Below, piece after piece: positions 7,619 to 14,854 of a stretch of DNA of 15,876 nt; position 1 is the first letter of the stretch, and every line of letters starts with the position of its first letter. A program made the translations under genes and the position numbers. Location: assembly GCA_027943245.1 (NCBI GenBank), contig JANDJZ010001250.1:1-15876 (forward strand). The letters are read 5' to 3'. Source of the stretch: Acanthamoeba sp. SK_2022b (lineage: Eukaryota; Discosea; Longamoebia; Acanthamoebidae). The notes under the pieces are model-generated. The model saw only the letters and a program-made list of their open reading frames with translations. It was not told where the DNA came from and searched no databases.

Positions 7619-7643
7619 CCCGAACGCATGAAGATGCGTCCAC
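7619..7643. repeat. Single copy D of the same repeat
   Basis: This unpaired copy matches the family consensus best. Read on the minus strand it holds GACGCATCTTCATGCGTT, itself a small hairpin of ACGCAT and ATGCGT around CTTC. It has the same orientation as the second arm of pair C, 32 bp away. Confidence 0.65.
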
Positions 7644-7677
7644 CCGCCGGGATTACCGGCCGGGCGGGGCGAGCGCC

Positions 7678-7683
7678 TACGCT
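7678..7683 (+). promoter_or_regulatory. Candidate -10 box for a leaderless radical SAM gene transcript
   Basis: TACGCT ends seven bases before the ATG at 7691. A GGGAGG lies between, but it is only one base from the ATG, too close to work well as a Shine-Dalgarno. A leaderless message is therefore the better reading. Confidence 0.5.
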
Positions 7684-7690
7684 GGGAGGC

Positions 7691-8515
7691 ATGTCCGTCG
7701 AGTCCGTGTTCCCCCGCCTCGAGCCCCTCCTGCCGAGCATCAGCAAGCCGATCCAGTACGTCGGCGGCGAGCTGAACAGCACCGTCAAGGAGTGGGACTC
7801 CGCGCAGGTGCGGTGGGCCCTCATGTACCCCGACGCGTACGAGGTCGGCCTGCCCAACCAGGGCGTCCAGATCCTCTACGAGATCCTCAACGAGCGTGAC
7901 TGGATCCTGGCCGAGCGCACCTACGCCGTCCTGCCCGACATGGAGCAGGTCATGCGCACCCACGGCATCCCGCAGTTCACCGTCGACAGCCACCGTCCGG
8001 TCGCCGCGTTCGACGTGCTGGGCCTGAGCTTCTCCACCGAGCTCGGCTACACCAACATGCTCACCGCGCTCGACCTCGCGGGCGTCCCGCTCCACAGCGC
8101 CGACCGCACCGACGAGCACCCGATCGTCCTGGCCGGCGGCCACAGCGCCTTCAACCCCGAGCCGGTCGCCGACTTCCTGGACGCTGCCGTGCTGGGCGAC
8201 GGCGAGGAGATCGTCCTGGCCATCAGCGACGTCGTCCGCGAGTGGAAGGCCGAGGGCCGCCCCGGCGGACGCGACGAGGTGCTGCTGCGCCTGGCCAAGT
8301 CCGGCGGCGTCTACGTGCCCCGGTTCTACGACGTCACGTACCTGCCCGACGGCCGCATCGAGAAGGTCGTGCCGAACCGTCCCGGCGTGCCGTGGAAGGT
8401 CGCCAAGCACACGCTCATGGACCTGGACGCGTGGCCGTACCCCAAGAACCCGCTCGTGCCGCTGGCCGAGACCGTCCACGAGCGCTTCAGCGTCGAGATC
8501 TTCCGCGGCTGCACG

Positions 8516-8548
<33 letters not shown>

Positions 8549-9622
8549 ACCCGCCCGGTGCGCGAGCGCTCGCTGCAGGGCATCGGCGAGATGGTGCAGA
8601 ACGGCCTGGACAAGACCGGCCTGGACGAGGTCGGCCTGCTCAGCCTCTCCAGCGCCGACCACACCGAGATCGGCGAGCTCGCCACCCAGCTGGCCGACCG
8701 GTACGAGGGGTCGAACACGTCGCTGAGCCTGCCGAGCACGCGCGTGGACGCCTTCAACATCACGCTCGCGAACGAGTTCAGCCGCAACGGCCGTCGCTCC
8801 GGCCTGACGTTCGCGCCCGAGGGCGGCAGCGAGCGCCTGCGCAAGGTCATCAACAAGATGGTGACCGAGGAGGACCTCATCCGGACCGTCGCGGCGGCGT
8901 ACTCGCACGGCTGGCGCCAGGTGAAGCTGTACTTCATGTGCGGCCTGCCGACCGAGACCGACGAGGACGTCCTGCAGATCGGCGAGCTGGCCAAGAAGGT
9001 CATCGAGACCGGCCGCGAGGTGTCTGGCCGCAAGGACATCCGCTGCACCGTGTCCATCGGCGGCTTCGTGCCCAAGCCGCACACCCCGTTCCAGTGGGCC
9101 GCCCAGCTCGACCACGAGACCACCGACGAGCGCCTGCGCAAGCTCCGCGCCTCGGTGCAGTCGGACAAGAAGTTCGGCCGCGCGATCGGCTTCCGCTACC
9201 ACGACGGCAAGCCGGGCACGATCGAGGGACTGCTGTCGCGTGGCGACCGCCGGGTCGGCAAGGTCGTCGAAGCCGTCTGGCGCGACGGCGGCCGCTTCGA
9301 CGGCTGGAGCGAGCACTTCAGCTTCGAGCGCTGGTCCGAGCAGGCCGCGCTGGCGCTGGCCGGCACGGGCGTCGACCTGGACTGGTACACGACCCGCGAG
9401 CGCGACTACGACGAGGTGCTCCCGTGGGACCACCTCGACTCGGGCCTGGACCGCGACTGGCTGTGGGAGGACTGGCAGGACGCGCTCAACGCCGACGACT
9501 CGGTCGAGGTCGAGGACTGCCGCTGGACGCCCTGCTACGACTGCGGCGTGTGCCCGGCCATGGACACCGACATCCAGATCGGCCCCACGGGCAAGAAGCT
9601 GCTCCCGCTCAGCGTGGTCTGA
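7691..9622 (+). CDS. B12-binding radical SAM protein, TIGR03960 family
   Basis: This 643-residue protein belongs to a widespread but uncharacterised radical SAM family. The N-terminal 200 or so residues form the cobalamin-binding-type domain with MYPDAYEVGLPNQG (45-58); the classical DxHxxG is DAYEVG here, with tyrosine in place of histidine. The radical SAM core starts near residue 265 with CTRGCRFC (C274, C278, C281), which binds the [4Fe-4S] cluster that cleaves S-adenosylmethionine. FAPEGGSERLR and KLYFMCGLPTE fit later SAM-contact strands. A second cysteine group near the end (C610, C615, C618, C621) may hold another metal site. The start is the ATG at 7691, where family similarity begins. 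The partner protein, usually adjacent or fused, lies about 4.3 kb downstream. The substrate is unknown; recurrence beside RNase E hints at an RNA or ribosome target. Confidence 0.93.
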
Positions 9623-9626
9623 GTCG

Positions 9627-9658
9627 CGGTCCCGGGCGTCCTAGGACGTCCGGGACCG
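9627..9658 (+). terminator. Terminator-like hairpin after the radical SAM gene
   Basis: Two 15-base arms (9627-9641 and 9644-9658) pair with one mismatch around a TA centre, starting 4 nt after the stop codon. There is no T-run, which is common for actinobacterial hairpin terminators. Confidence 0.7.
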
Positions 9659-9661
9659 GAT

Positions 9662-9719
9662 CTGAGGTAGCCCCGGCGCGCGTCTAGGACGCTTGCCCGA
9701 TGTGGCCGGGGTGCCTCAG
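9662..9719 (+). repeat. Large nested inverted repeat upstream of the small ORF / LuxR gene pair
   Basis: Outer arms at 9662-9677 and 9705-9719 pair over about 14 positions (CTGAGG and CCCCGGC blocks, with a small bulge). Inside is a second perfect stem, GCGTC/GACGC at 9680-9692 around TAG. That inner stem nearly repeats the centre of the preceding terminator hairpin (GCGTCCTAGGACG). It could be an operator or a structured leader for the small ORF and regulator that follow. No promoter is clear in this gap. Confidence 0.45.
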
Positions 9720-9753
9720 CGACGAGATTGAAGGTGTTCCGAAGGAGGACACC

Positions 9754-9921
9754 ATGTACACCGATCTCTTCGCCCTGAACCAGGCCGCCGAGCGCGAGCG
9801 CGAGCTGGCCATGCTCCTCGAGCGCCGCCGGACGGTGGCCGAGCGCGACGGCACCGGCACCCGCCGCCGGACGCACCGCCGCCCGTTCCTGTCGTTCCGT
9901 CGGCGCGCGGTGGCACACTGA
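9754..9921 (+). CDS. Arginine-rich 55-residue small protein
   Basis: I do not recognise this protein. It has 55 residues, beginning [21 protein letters not shown] likely amphipathic helix (about 8-30) is followed by a strongly basic tail with [20 protein letters not shown]; 14 residues are arginine and none is lysine. There is no signal peptide or membrane segment. The gene is convincing because a strong Shine-Dalgarno, GAAGGAGG (9741-9748), lies five bases before the ATG and the frame ends only 5 nt before the regulator's GTG. The frame is open back to 9700, but that start has no binding site and would lie in the hairpin. The basic tail could bind nucleic acid. Being co-transcribed with the LuxR-type regulator is likely, and working with it is a guess. 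Confidence 0.68.
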   Translation: MYTDLFALNQAAERERELAMLLERRRTVAERDGTGTRRRTHRRPFLSFRRRAVAH

Positions 9922-9926
9922 GCGCC

Positions 9927-12662
9927 GTGCTGCCCGGTGTCTCGTCCGTCCTGGTCGGACGCCAGGCTGCGCTCGGCACCCTCACCGACGCCCTCGAGGC
10001 CAGCCGCGAGCGGCTCCGCGCCGTCGTGGTCTCCGGCGAGGCCGGCATCGGCAAGTCCCGTCTCGTCGACGAGCTGTGCCGCCGCGCCGGCGACCGGCAC
10101 GTCCTGCGCGGCCAGTGCGTCGACTTCGGCGGCGACTCGCTGCCCTACGCGGCGCTCGGCGACGTGGCCCGGCAGGCGGTCGACGCCGTCGGGCTCGACC
10201 ACGTGCGCGAGATGCTCGGCCCCACCGCGTCCGCGCTCGGCTCGCTCGACCCGCGGCTGCGCTCGGACCGCGAGCCCGGCCGGGTGCACGAGGGCTTCGC
10301 GCGCCTGGTCGAGCACCTCGGCGACGACGGCGGCGTCCTGCTGCTCGTCGAGGACGTCCACTGGGCCGACCCGGGCACGCTGGACGTCCTGAAGTACCTG
10401 CTCGTGGCCGCCCAGGGCGCCCGGGCGCTCGTCGTCATGACCTTCCGCACCGACGAGGTGCCCCGCACCCACGCGGTGCGCACGTTCCTGGCCGAGCTGG
10501 ACCGCGGCCGCCGGGCCGAGCGGCTGGAGCTGGGCCGCCTGACCCGCCACCAGGTCGCGGCCCAGGCGCGGGCGATCCTCGGCCGCCGCCCGGACTTCGC
10601 CCTCGTCGAGCGGGTGCACGAGCGCAGCGAGGGCGTCCCGTTCTACGTCGAGGAGCTGCTCGCCGTGCAGCAGGACGCGCTGCCCGACACGCTCCGGGGC
10701 CTGCTGCTGGCCCGCTACGACCGGCTCGACGAGGCCACCCAGTACTTCCTGCGCGTCCTGGCCGCCGGTGGCAAGGCCGTGCGCCACGACGTGCTCAGCG
10801 ACGTGCTGGGCGAGGCCGAGTTCGAGCAGGCCGCGCGCGAGGCCATCCACGCCCACGTCATCGTCGAGCAGGGCGACCGGTACGCCTTCCGGCACGCGCT
10901 GGTCGCCGAGGCCCTGCACGACGAGCTGCTGCCCGGCGAGCGCACCCGCTTCCACGCCCGGTACGCCGAGGCGATGCAGCGCCGGCTCGACTGCTGCACC
11001 TGGCACGAGATCGCGCTGCACTGGGACCGGGCCGGCCGGGCCGAGGAGGCGTTCGCGGCCGCGCTGACCGCCCGCACCGAGGACTCGGTCGGGCTGTCGG
11101 CCGCGGCCGAGCTGGGGGAGCGCCTGCTGGAGCTGTGGGAGCGGCTGCCCGACGCGGCCCGCCAGGTCCCGGGCGGACGCCTGCGGCTCATGCACGACAC
11201 CGCCCGCGACTGGTACGAGTGGGGCGAGTCCGAGCGGGCCCTGCGGCTGGTGAACCAGGCGATCGGCGAGGGGGCGCAGGGACGCCTGCTGGCCGAGCTG
11301 CTGCACCTGCGCACGCTGCTGTGGGACAACACCGGGCAGGGCGACTCGATCACGGCCCTGGAGGAGGCGCTCGAGCTCGTCACCGACCCGGCCGACGTCG
11401 ACGTGAAGCTGCGCATCGCCACCCGTCACGCGGGCCGGCTCATGATGGCCGGCCGGCGCGAGGAGGCGGTCGCCGCCGCCGAGCGCGTGCGCGACGAGGC
11501 CCTCGCGACGGGTGTCACCGCCGAGCTGTCGTACGCGCTCAACGTCCGTGGCACCTGCCTGGTGCACGTCGGCCGGGTCGCCGAGGGGCTGGCCTCGCTC
11601 GAGGAGGCGGCGCGGGTCGCCGAGGAGGACTCCGGCACGATGCGCGCGGCGATCAACCGCTCGGACGTGCTCAACCTGCTCGGCCGGCACGAGGAGTCGC
11701 TGGCGGCCGCTGAGGAGGGGCTCGCGCTCGCCCGCGAGCGGGGCGTCGAGCGCACGACCGGCGCGATCCTGGCCACGAACGCGATCGACCCCCTCATCGC
11801 GCTCGGCCGCTGGGACGAGGCGGCCCGCCGGCTCGAGCGCGCGCTGGAGCTGGTCCCGCCGCTGGCCTTCCGCGTCTACCTGCAGCGCACCAAGACCTGG
11901 CTGGCGCTGTGGCGCGGCGACCTGCCCGAGGCCGAGCGGCTCGACGCGAAGTTCGGCCCGGAGATGGACGCGCTGGCCCGGGCCGAGGAGCAGACCAGCC
12001 TGCAGCGCAGCGGACTGCGCGCCGAGCTCGCGCTGGCCCGCGGCGACCTGGACGCCGCCGCCGACGCGCTGGCCTACCGCTGCGACCCGGCGGTGCCGTG
12101 GGCGCCCGGCTACGAGCTGCCGATGGCCTGGACGGTGGCCCGCCTGCTGGCCGCGGCGCCCGGCCACCCGCGCGCGTCCGCGCTGGAGCGGGCGTGGCGC
12201 GAGGTCCTGGCGACGCGGACCTACTGGCCGACGGCGGCGGCCTGGACGGCGCTGTTCGAGGCCGAGGTCAGCGGCGCGGCGGACGCCTGGGAGGCCGCGC
12301 TGGACGTCGTCGGGGTCCTGCCGGCGCACGTCCGTGCCGCGACGCTGCTGCGGACCGCGGCGGCGCACCGGGCGGCCGGCGACCGCGGCCGCGCCCGGTC
12401 CCTGCACGAGGAGGGCGACGCGCTGGCCCGCCGGCTGGGCGCCCTGTGCCTGGTCGGCCGGCGCCAGGTCGACGACGACGGCCTGACCGAGCGCGAGCGC
12501 GAGGTGCTCGAGCTGGTGGCCGAGGGGCTGACCAACGGGCAGATCGCCGAGAAGCTGTTCATCAGCACCAAGACCGTGAGCGTCCACGTGTCGGCCGTGC
12601 TGCGCAAGCTCGGCGTCGCCTCGCGCACGGAGGCCGCCCGGCGCGTCCTCAGCCGCGGCTGA
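9927..12662 (+). CDS. Large AAA/LuxR-family transcriptional regulator (LAL/MalT-like)
   Basis: This 911-residue protein has the layout of large ATP-binding LuxR regulators. An N-terminal AAA ATPase carries Walker A GEAGIGKS (37-44) and Walker [14 protein letters not shown] (from 137, with E142 and D143). A long helical, TPR-like middle runs from about 400 to 840. The C-terminal LuxR helix-turn-helix spans 853-911 ([20 protein letters not shown], then ending in [20 protein letters not shown]). Such proteins use ATP and a ligand or partner to switch on target genes; the ligand is unknown. The GTG start at 9927 is chosen because the VGRQ family N-terminus follows at once. It has no Shine-Dalgarno and lies 5 nt after the small gene's stop, so translational coupling is likely. 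The CACACT seven bases before the GTG could instead be a weak -10. The gene ends in a 14-bp convergent overlap with the exporter gene. Confidence 0.9.
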   Translation: MLPGVSSVLVGRQAALGTLTDALEASRERLRAVVVSGEAGIGKSRLVDELCRRAGDRHVLRGQCVDFGGDSLPYAALGDVARQAVDAVGLDHVREMLGPTASALGSLDPRLRSDREPGRVHEGFARLVEHLGDDGGVLLLVEDVHWADPGTLDVLKYLLVAAQGARALVVMTFRTDEVPRTHAVRTFLAELDRGRRAERLELGRLTRHQVAAQARAILGRRPDFALVERVHERSEGVPFYVEELLAVQQDALPDTLRGLLLARYDRLDEATQYFLRVLAAGGKAVRHDVLSDVLGEAEFEQAAREAIHAHVIVEQGDRYAFRHALVAEALHDELLPGERTRFHARYAEAMQRRLDCCTWHEIALHWDRAGRAEEAFAAALTARTEDSVGLSAAAELGERLLELWERLPDAARQVPGGRLRLMHDTARDWYEWGESERALRLVNQAIGEGAQGRLLAELLHLRTLLWDNTGQGDSITALEEALELVTDPADVDVKLRIATRHAGRLMMAGRREEAVAAAERVRDEALATGVTAELSYALNVRGTCLVHVGRVAEGLASLEEAARVAEEDSGTMRAAINRSDVLNLLGRHEESLAAAEEGLALARERGVERTTGAILATNAIDPLIALGRWDEAARRLERALELVPPLAFRVYLQRTKTWLALWRGDLPEAERLDAKFGPEMDALARAEEQTSLQRSGLRAELALARGDLDAAADALAYRCDPAVPWAPGYELPMAWTVARLLAAAPGHPRASALERAWREVLATRTYWPTAAAWTALFEAEVSGAADAWEAALDVVGVLPAHVRAATLLRTAAAHRAAGDRGRARSLHEEGDALARRLGALCLVGRRQVDDDGLTEREREVLELVAEGLTNGQIAEKLFISTKTVSVHVSAVLRKLGVASRTEAARRVLSRG

Positions 12663-13839
12663 ACGGCCGCGCGCGCACGGCGGCGGCGCCCAGCGGGCCG
12701 AGCAGCGAGGCCAGCACCGCCATGCCCAGCGTCGGGGCGGTCCATCCGCCGCTCAGGTCGTGACCGACGCGGAACAGCAGCGGGCCGGTCGCGGCGAGCA
12801 GGTAGCCCAGCGACTGCACGAAGCCCGAGAGCAGCGCGGTGTCCTCGACGCTGACGGCCCGCTCGGCCACCATCACCAGCGACCAGCCGAACGCGGCGCC
12901 GCCCGCCCCGAGCACCAGGCACGACAGCCAGGGCAGGGTGTCCGGCGCCAGGGCCAGGCCGAGCCAGCCGGCGACCGACAGCACCGCGAGCGCCCACGGC
13001 ACGTGGGCGGTGACGCCCCAGCGGCCCAGGACGAAGGGCAGGGCCATGCCCACCGGGACGCCCATGGCGCTCCACACGGCGACGTACCCGCCGGCGGCGG
13101 CGGCGCTGATGCCGGCGTCCTGGAAGAGCACGGCGAGCCAGCCCATGAGCACGTAGGCGCCGGCCGACTGGACGGCGAAGAACGCCGCCAGGATCCACGC
13201 CACGGGGGAGCGGGCGACGTCGCCCCAGCCGGTCCCGGCGGTCGCGTCGGGCACCGTGACCCGGTCGTGCGGCGGCGGGACGAGCGCCCACACCACCGCG
13301 GCCAGCAGGCCCAGCACGGCCCACGACCCGATCGCGACCCGCCACGAGCCGGTCGCGTGCTCCAGCGGCACGGTGAGCGCGGCGCCGAGCGCGCCGCCGA
13401 CCACGATCATCGCGGTGCCGGCCGAGCCGACCGTCGCCACCCGGTGCGGGAAGTACGCCTTCGCGACGGCGGGGAGGATGACGTTGCCCACCGCGGCGCC
13501 GCACGGGACGAGGGCGGCGGCGAGCAGGAACAGCCAGGCCTGGTCCGACACCGAGCGCAGGACGAGCGCGCCGCCGACCAGCAGCGTCGCGCCGACGGCG
13601 CAGGCGCGCAGGCCCAGCGAGCGCACCAGGCGCGGCCCGAGCAGGCCGGCGACCGCGAAGGCCAGCGGCGGGAGCGCCGTCAGGAAGCCCACGGTGCCCG
13701 GGCCGAGCCCCAGGTCGTCCTCGACGTCCGGCATGACCACGCCCAGCCCGGTGACGAACGGGCGCAGGTTCAGCGCCAGCAGGGTCATGGCGAGCAGCAC
13801 GAGCAGGGTGGTGCGACGGGAGCGGGGACGAAGATGCAC
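12649..13839 (-). CDS. MFS transporter, CynX/NimT family
   Basis: This 396-residue inner-membrane protein has about 12 hydrophobic segments. The first covers about residues 9-29, and the conserved CynX/NimT opening [21 protein letters not shown] follows. A first-loop basic stretch and a central cytoplasmic loop ([18 protein letters not shown]) separate the two six-helix halves. Family members move small molecules such as cyanate and 2-nitroimidazole; the substrate here is unknown. The frame is open to 14118, but the GTG at 13839 is preferred. It begins a short basic N-terminus right before the first helix, and the upstream part would overlap the divergent partner gene and has no membrane character. 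GACACT (13846-13851, minus strand) six bases before the GTG suggests a leaderless message. It converges on and overlaps the LuxR-type gene, so regulation by that protein is possible. Confidence 0.88.
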   Translation of the reverse strand: MHLRPRSRRTTLLVLLAMTLLALNLRPFVTGLGVVMPDVEDDLGLGPGTVGFLTALPPLAFAVAGLLGPRLVRSLGLRACAVGATLLVGGALVLRSVSDQAWLFLLAAALVPCGAAVGNVILPAVAKAYFPHRVATVGSAGTAMIVVGGALGAALTVPLEHATGSWRVAIGSWAVLGLLAAVVWALVPPPHDRVTVPDATAGTGWGDVARSPVAWILAAFFAVQSAGAYVLMGWLAVLFQDAGISAAAAGGYVAVWSAMGVPVGMALPFVLGRWGVTAHVPWALAVLSVAGWLGLALAPDTLPWLSCLVLGAGGAAFGWSLVMVAERAVSVEDTALLSGFVQSLGYLLAATGPLLFRVGHDLSGGWTAPTLGMAVLASLLGPLGAAAVRARPFSRG

Positions 13840-13845
13840 CCGTCC

Positions 13846-13851
13846 AGTGTC
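13846..13851 (-). promoter_or_regulatory. Weak candidate -10 box for the MFS gene
   Basis: The minus strand reads GACACT, fitting the A and final T of TANNNT, six bases before the GTG. No Shine-Dalgarno is visible, so a leaderless start is plausible, but the first base is off consensus. Confidence 0.3.
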
Positions 13852-13887
13852 GTCGCACCGCGCAACGAGCACTCCGCCGACCCTGGC

Positions 13888-13893
13888 TAGGCT
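13888..13893 (+). promoter_or_regulatory. Candidate -10 box for a leaderless TIGR03936-family transcript
   Basis: TAGGCT ends seven bases before the GTG at 13901. There is no Shine-Dalgarno between, so transcription would start on or beside the first base of the gene. Confidence 0.5.
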
Positions 13894-13900
13894 CGTGCGG

Positions 13901-14695
13901 GTGAGCGAGAACCCCGAGCCGCGCCCCGCCGTCGTGCCCGATCCCGGCCTGCCGAACCCCGAGGCGCCCAACCCGCAGCTCCCGGTGCTGCAGAAGCTGC
14001 GCATCCAGTACGCCAAGCGCGGACGCCTGCGCTTCACCAGCCACCGCGACTTCGGCCGGGCCTTCGAGCGCGCCATCCGCCGCGCGCGCATCCCCATCGC
14101 GCACTCGCACGGCTTCACGCCGCACCCGAAGATCTCCTACGCCAACGCCTCGCCCACCGGCGCGGCCAGCGAGGCCGAGTACCTCGAGATCGGCCTGACC
14201 CAGCGCCTGGACCCGGCCGACGTCCAGCGCCGCCTCGACGCGTCCCTGCCCGACGGGCTGGACGTCGTCGCCGTCGTCGAGGCCGGGGCGGGCTCCCTGG
14301 CCGACCGGCTGGAGGCCAGCCGGTGGGAGCTGACGCTGCTCGGCGTCGACCCCCGCACGGCGGCGCAGGCGGTCGCGACGTTCCTCGCCCAGCCGTCCGT
14401 CGAGGTCGAGCGGATGACCAAGCGCGGCCCCCGCGTCTTCGACTGCCGGGCCGCCGTCGTGCGGCTCGCGGTCCGATCGGAAGGCGGCGGGGAGCAGCCC
14501 TGTGCGATACTGGACCTGGTCGTGCGGCACGGCACCCCGTCCGTGCGACCGGACGACGTACTCGCCGGACTCCGCAGCAGCGGAGGCCTCGAGGTCGCGC
14601 AGGCGCCGCTGGCGAACCGCGTGGCCCAGGGCCCGCTCGACCCCGAGTCCGGCACGGTCGGCGACCCGCTCGCCCTCGACCGCGACGCGCCCTGA
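13901..14695 (+). CDS. TIGR03936 / DUF2344 radical SAM-linked protein
   Basis: This 264-residue protein is the usual companion of the TIGR03960 radical SAM protein, encoded beside it or fused to it in many bacteria. After a proline-rich leader (about 1-28) the DUF2344 hallmark follows at about 32-90. It includes KLRIQYAKRGRLRFTSHRDF, then RAIRRARIPIAHSHGFTPHP and KISYA, then ASEAEYLEIGL. No cysteine cluster is present, so it is probably a substrate-binding or accessory part rather than the catalyst. The GTG start is placed by the end of the proline-rich leader's reading frame and by the TAGGCT box seven bases upstream. The frame is open further to 13256 only as a shadow of the MFS gene. It lies 159 bp before the RNase E/G gene and is read divergently from the MFS gene, 61 bp away. 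The reaction is unknown. Confidence 0.92.
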   Translation: MSENPEPRPAVVPDPGLPNPEAPNPQLPVLQKLRIQYAKRGRLRFTSHRDFGRAFERAIRRARIPIAHSHGFTPHPKISYANASPTGAASEAEYLEIGLTQRLDPADVQRRLDASLPDGLDVVAVVEAGAGSLADRLEASRWELTLLGVDPRTAAQAVATFLAQPSVEVERMTKRGPRVFDCRAAVVRLAVRSEGGGEQPCAILDLVVRHGTPSVRPDDVLAGLRSSGGLEVAQAPLANRVAQGPLDPESGTVGDPLALDRDAP

Positions 14696-14749
14696 CCGGC
14701 GCTGCCCGCGGCGGCGGCGGAATCGCCATGTGACAGGCCACGTACGTCA

Positions 14750-14770
14750 CCACGCCCCACCGGGGCGTGG
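14750..14770 (+). terminator. Strong hairpin between the TIGR03936-family gene and RNase E/G gene
   Basis: Nine perfect base pairs, CCACGCCCC and GGGGCGTGG, close an ACC loop. It begins 54 nt after the upstream stop and has no T-run. It may end the upstream message or form the first hairpin of the RNase E/G leader. Confidence 0.5.
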
Positions 14771-14784
14771 CACGACAGGCTTCC

Positions 14785-14816
14785 GGTCCGTTCGCGGACC
14801 CAGACACGGCCCCGTG
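14785..14816 (+). promoter_or_regulatory. Structured leader of the RNase E/G gene
   Basis: A stem GGTCCG/CGGACC closed by TTCG (14785-14800), a very stable tetraloop class, is followed by a CACGG/CCGTG stem (14805-14816). Both precede the GAAGGAGAG ribosome site at 14842-14850. Enteric RNase E controls its own message through leader hairpins; the same role here is inferred by analogy only. Confidence 0.4.
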
Positions 14817-14854
14817 CGGCGTCCTCGCGGCGCGCCGGGGTGAAGGAGAGCACC

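Noticed and set aside
6501..7643. CRISPR array
   Set aside because: The repeats are few, in both orientations and irregularly spaced, and they enclose a gene; there are no unique spacers or cas genes.
6782..7690. Plus-strand extension of the radical SAM frame
   Set aside because: It is antisense to the nuclease-like gene, has no family similarity, and the conserved N-terminus begins at the ATG at 7691 after a -10 box.
7490..9433. Upstream extension of the minus-strand nuclease-like frame to 962 residues
   Set aside because: This part is antisense to the well-supported radical SAM gene and reads as low-complexity Ala/Arg/Val/Asp-rich sequence; no domain is visible and the ATG at 7489 fits the family.
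9684..12587. 967-residue open frame on the minus strand
   Set aside because: It mirrors the LuxR-type gene; its composition (Gln, Arg, Leu, Gly, Ala) is typical of an antisense frame in GC-rich DNA.
13256..13900. N-terminal extension of the TIGR03936-family protein
   Set aside because: It is antisense to the MFS gene; the GTG at 13901 follows a TAGGCT box and starts just before the family domain.
13840..14118. N-terminal extension of the MFS protein
   Set aside because: It overlaps the divergent TIGR03936-family gene, is basic and cysteine-containing without a membrane segment, and the GTG at 13839 directly precedes the first helix.
14731..14751. CRP-like site in the RNase E/G leader (GTGAC...GTCAC)
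   Set aside because: The half-sites are separated by far more than six bases, so it does not fit the CRP geometry.
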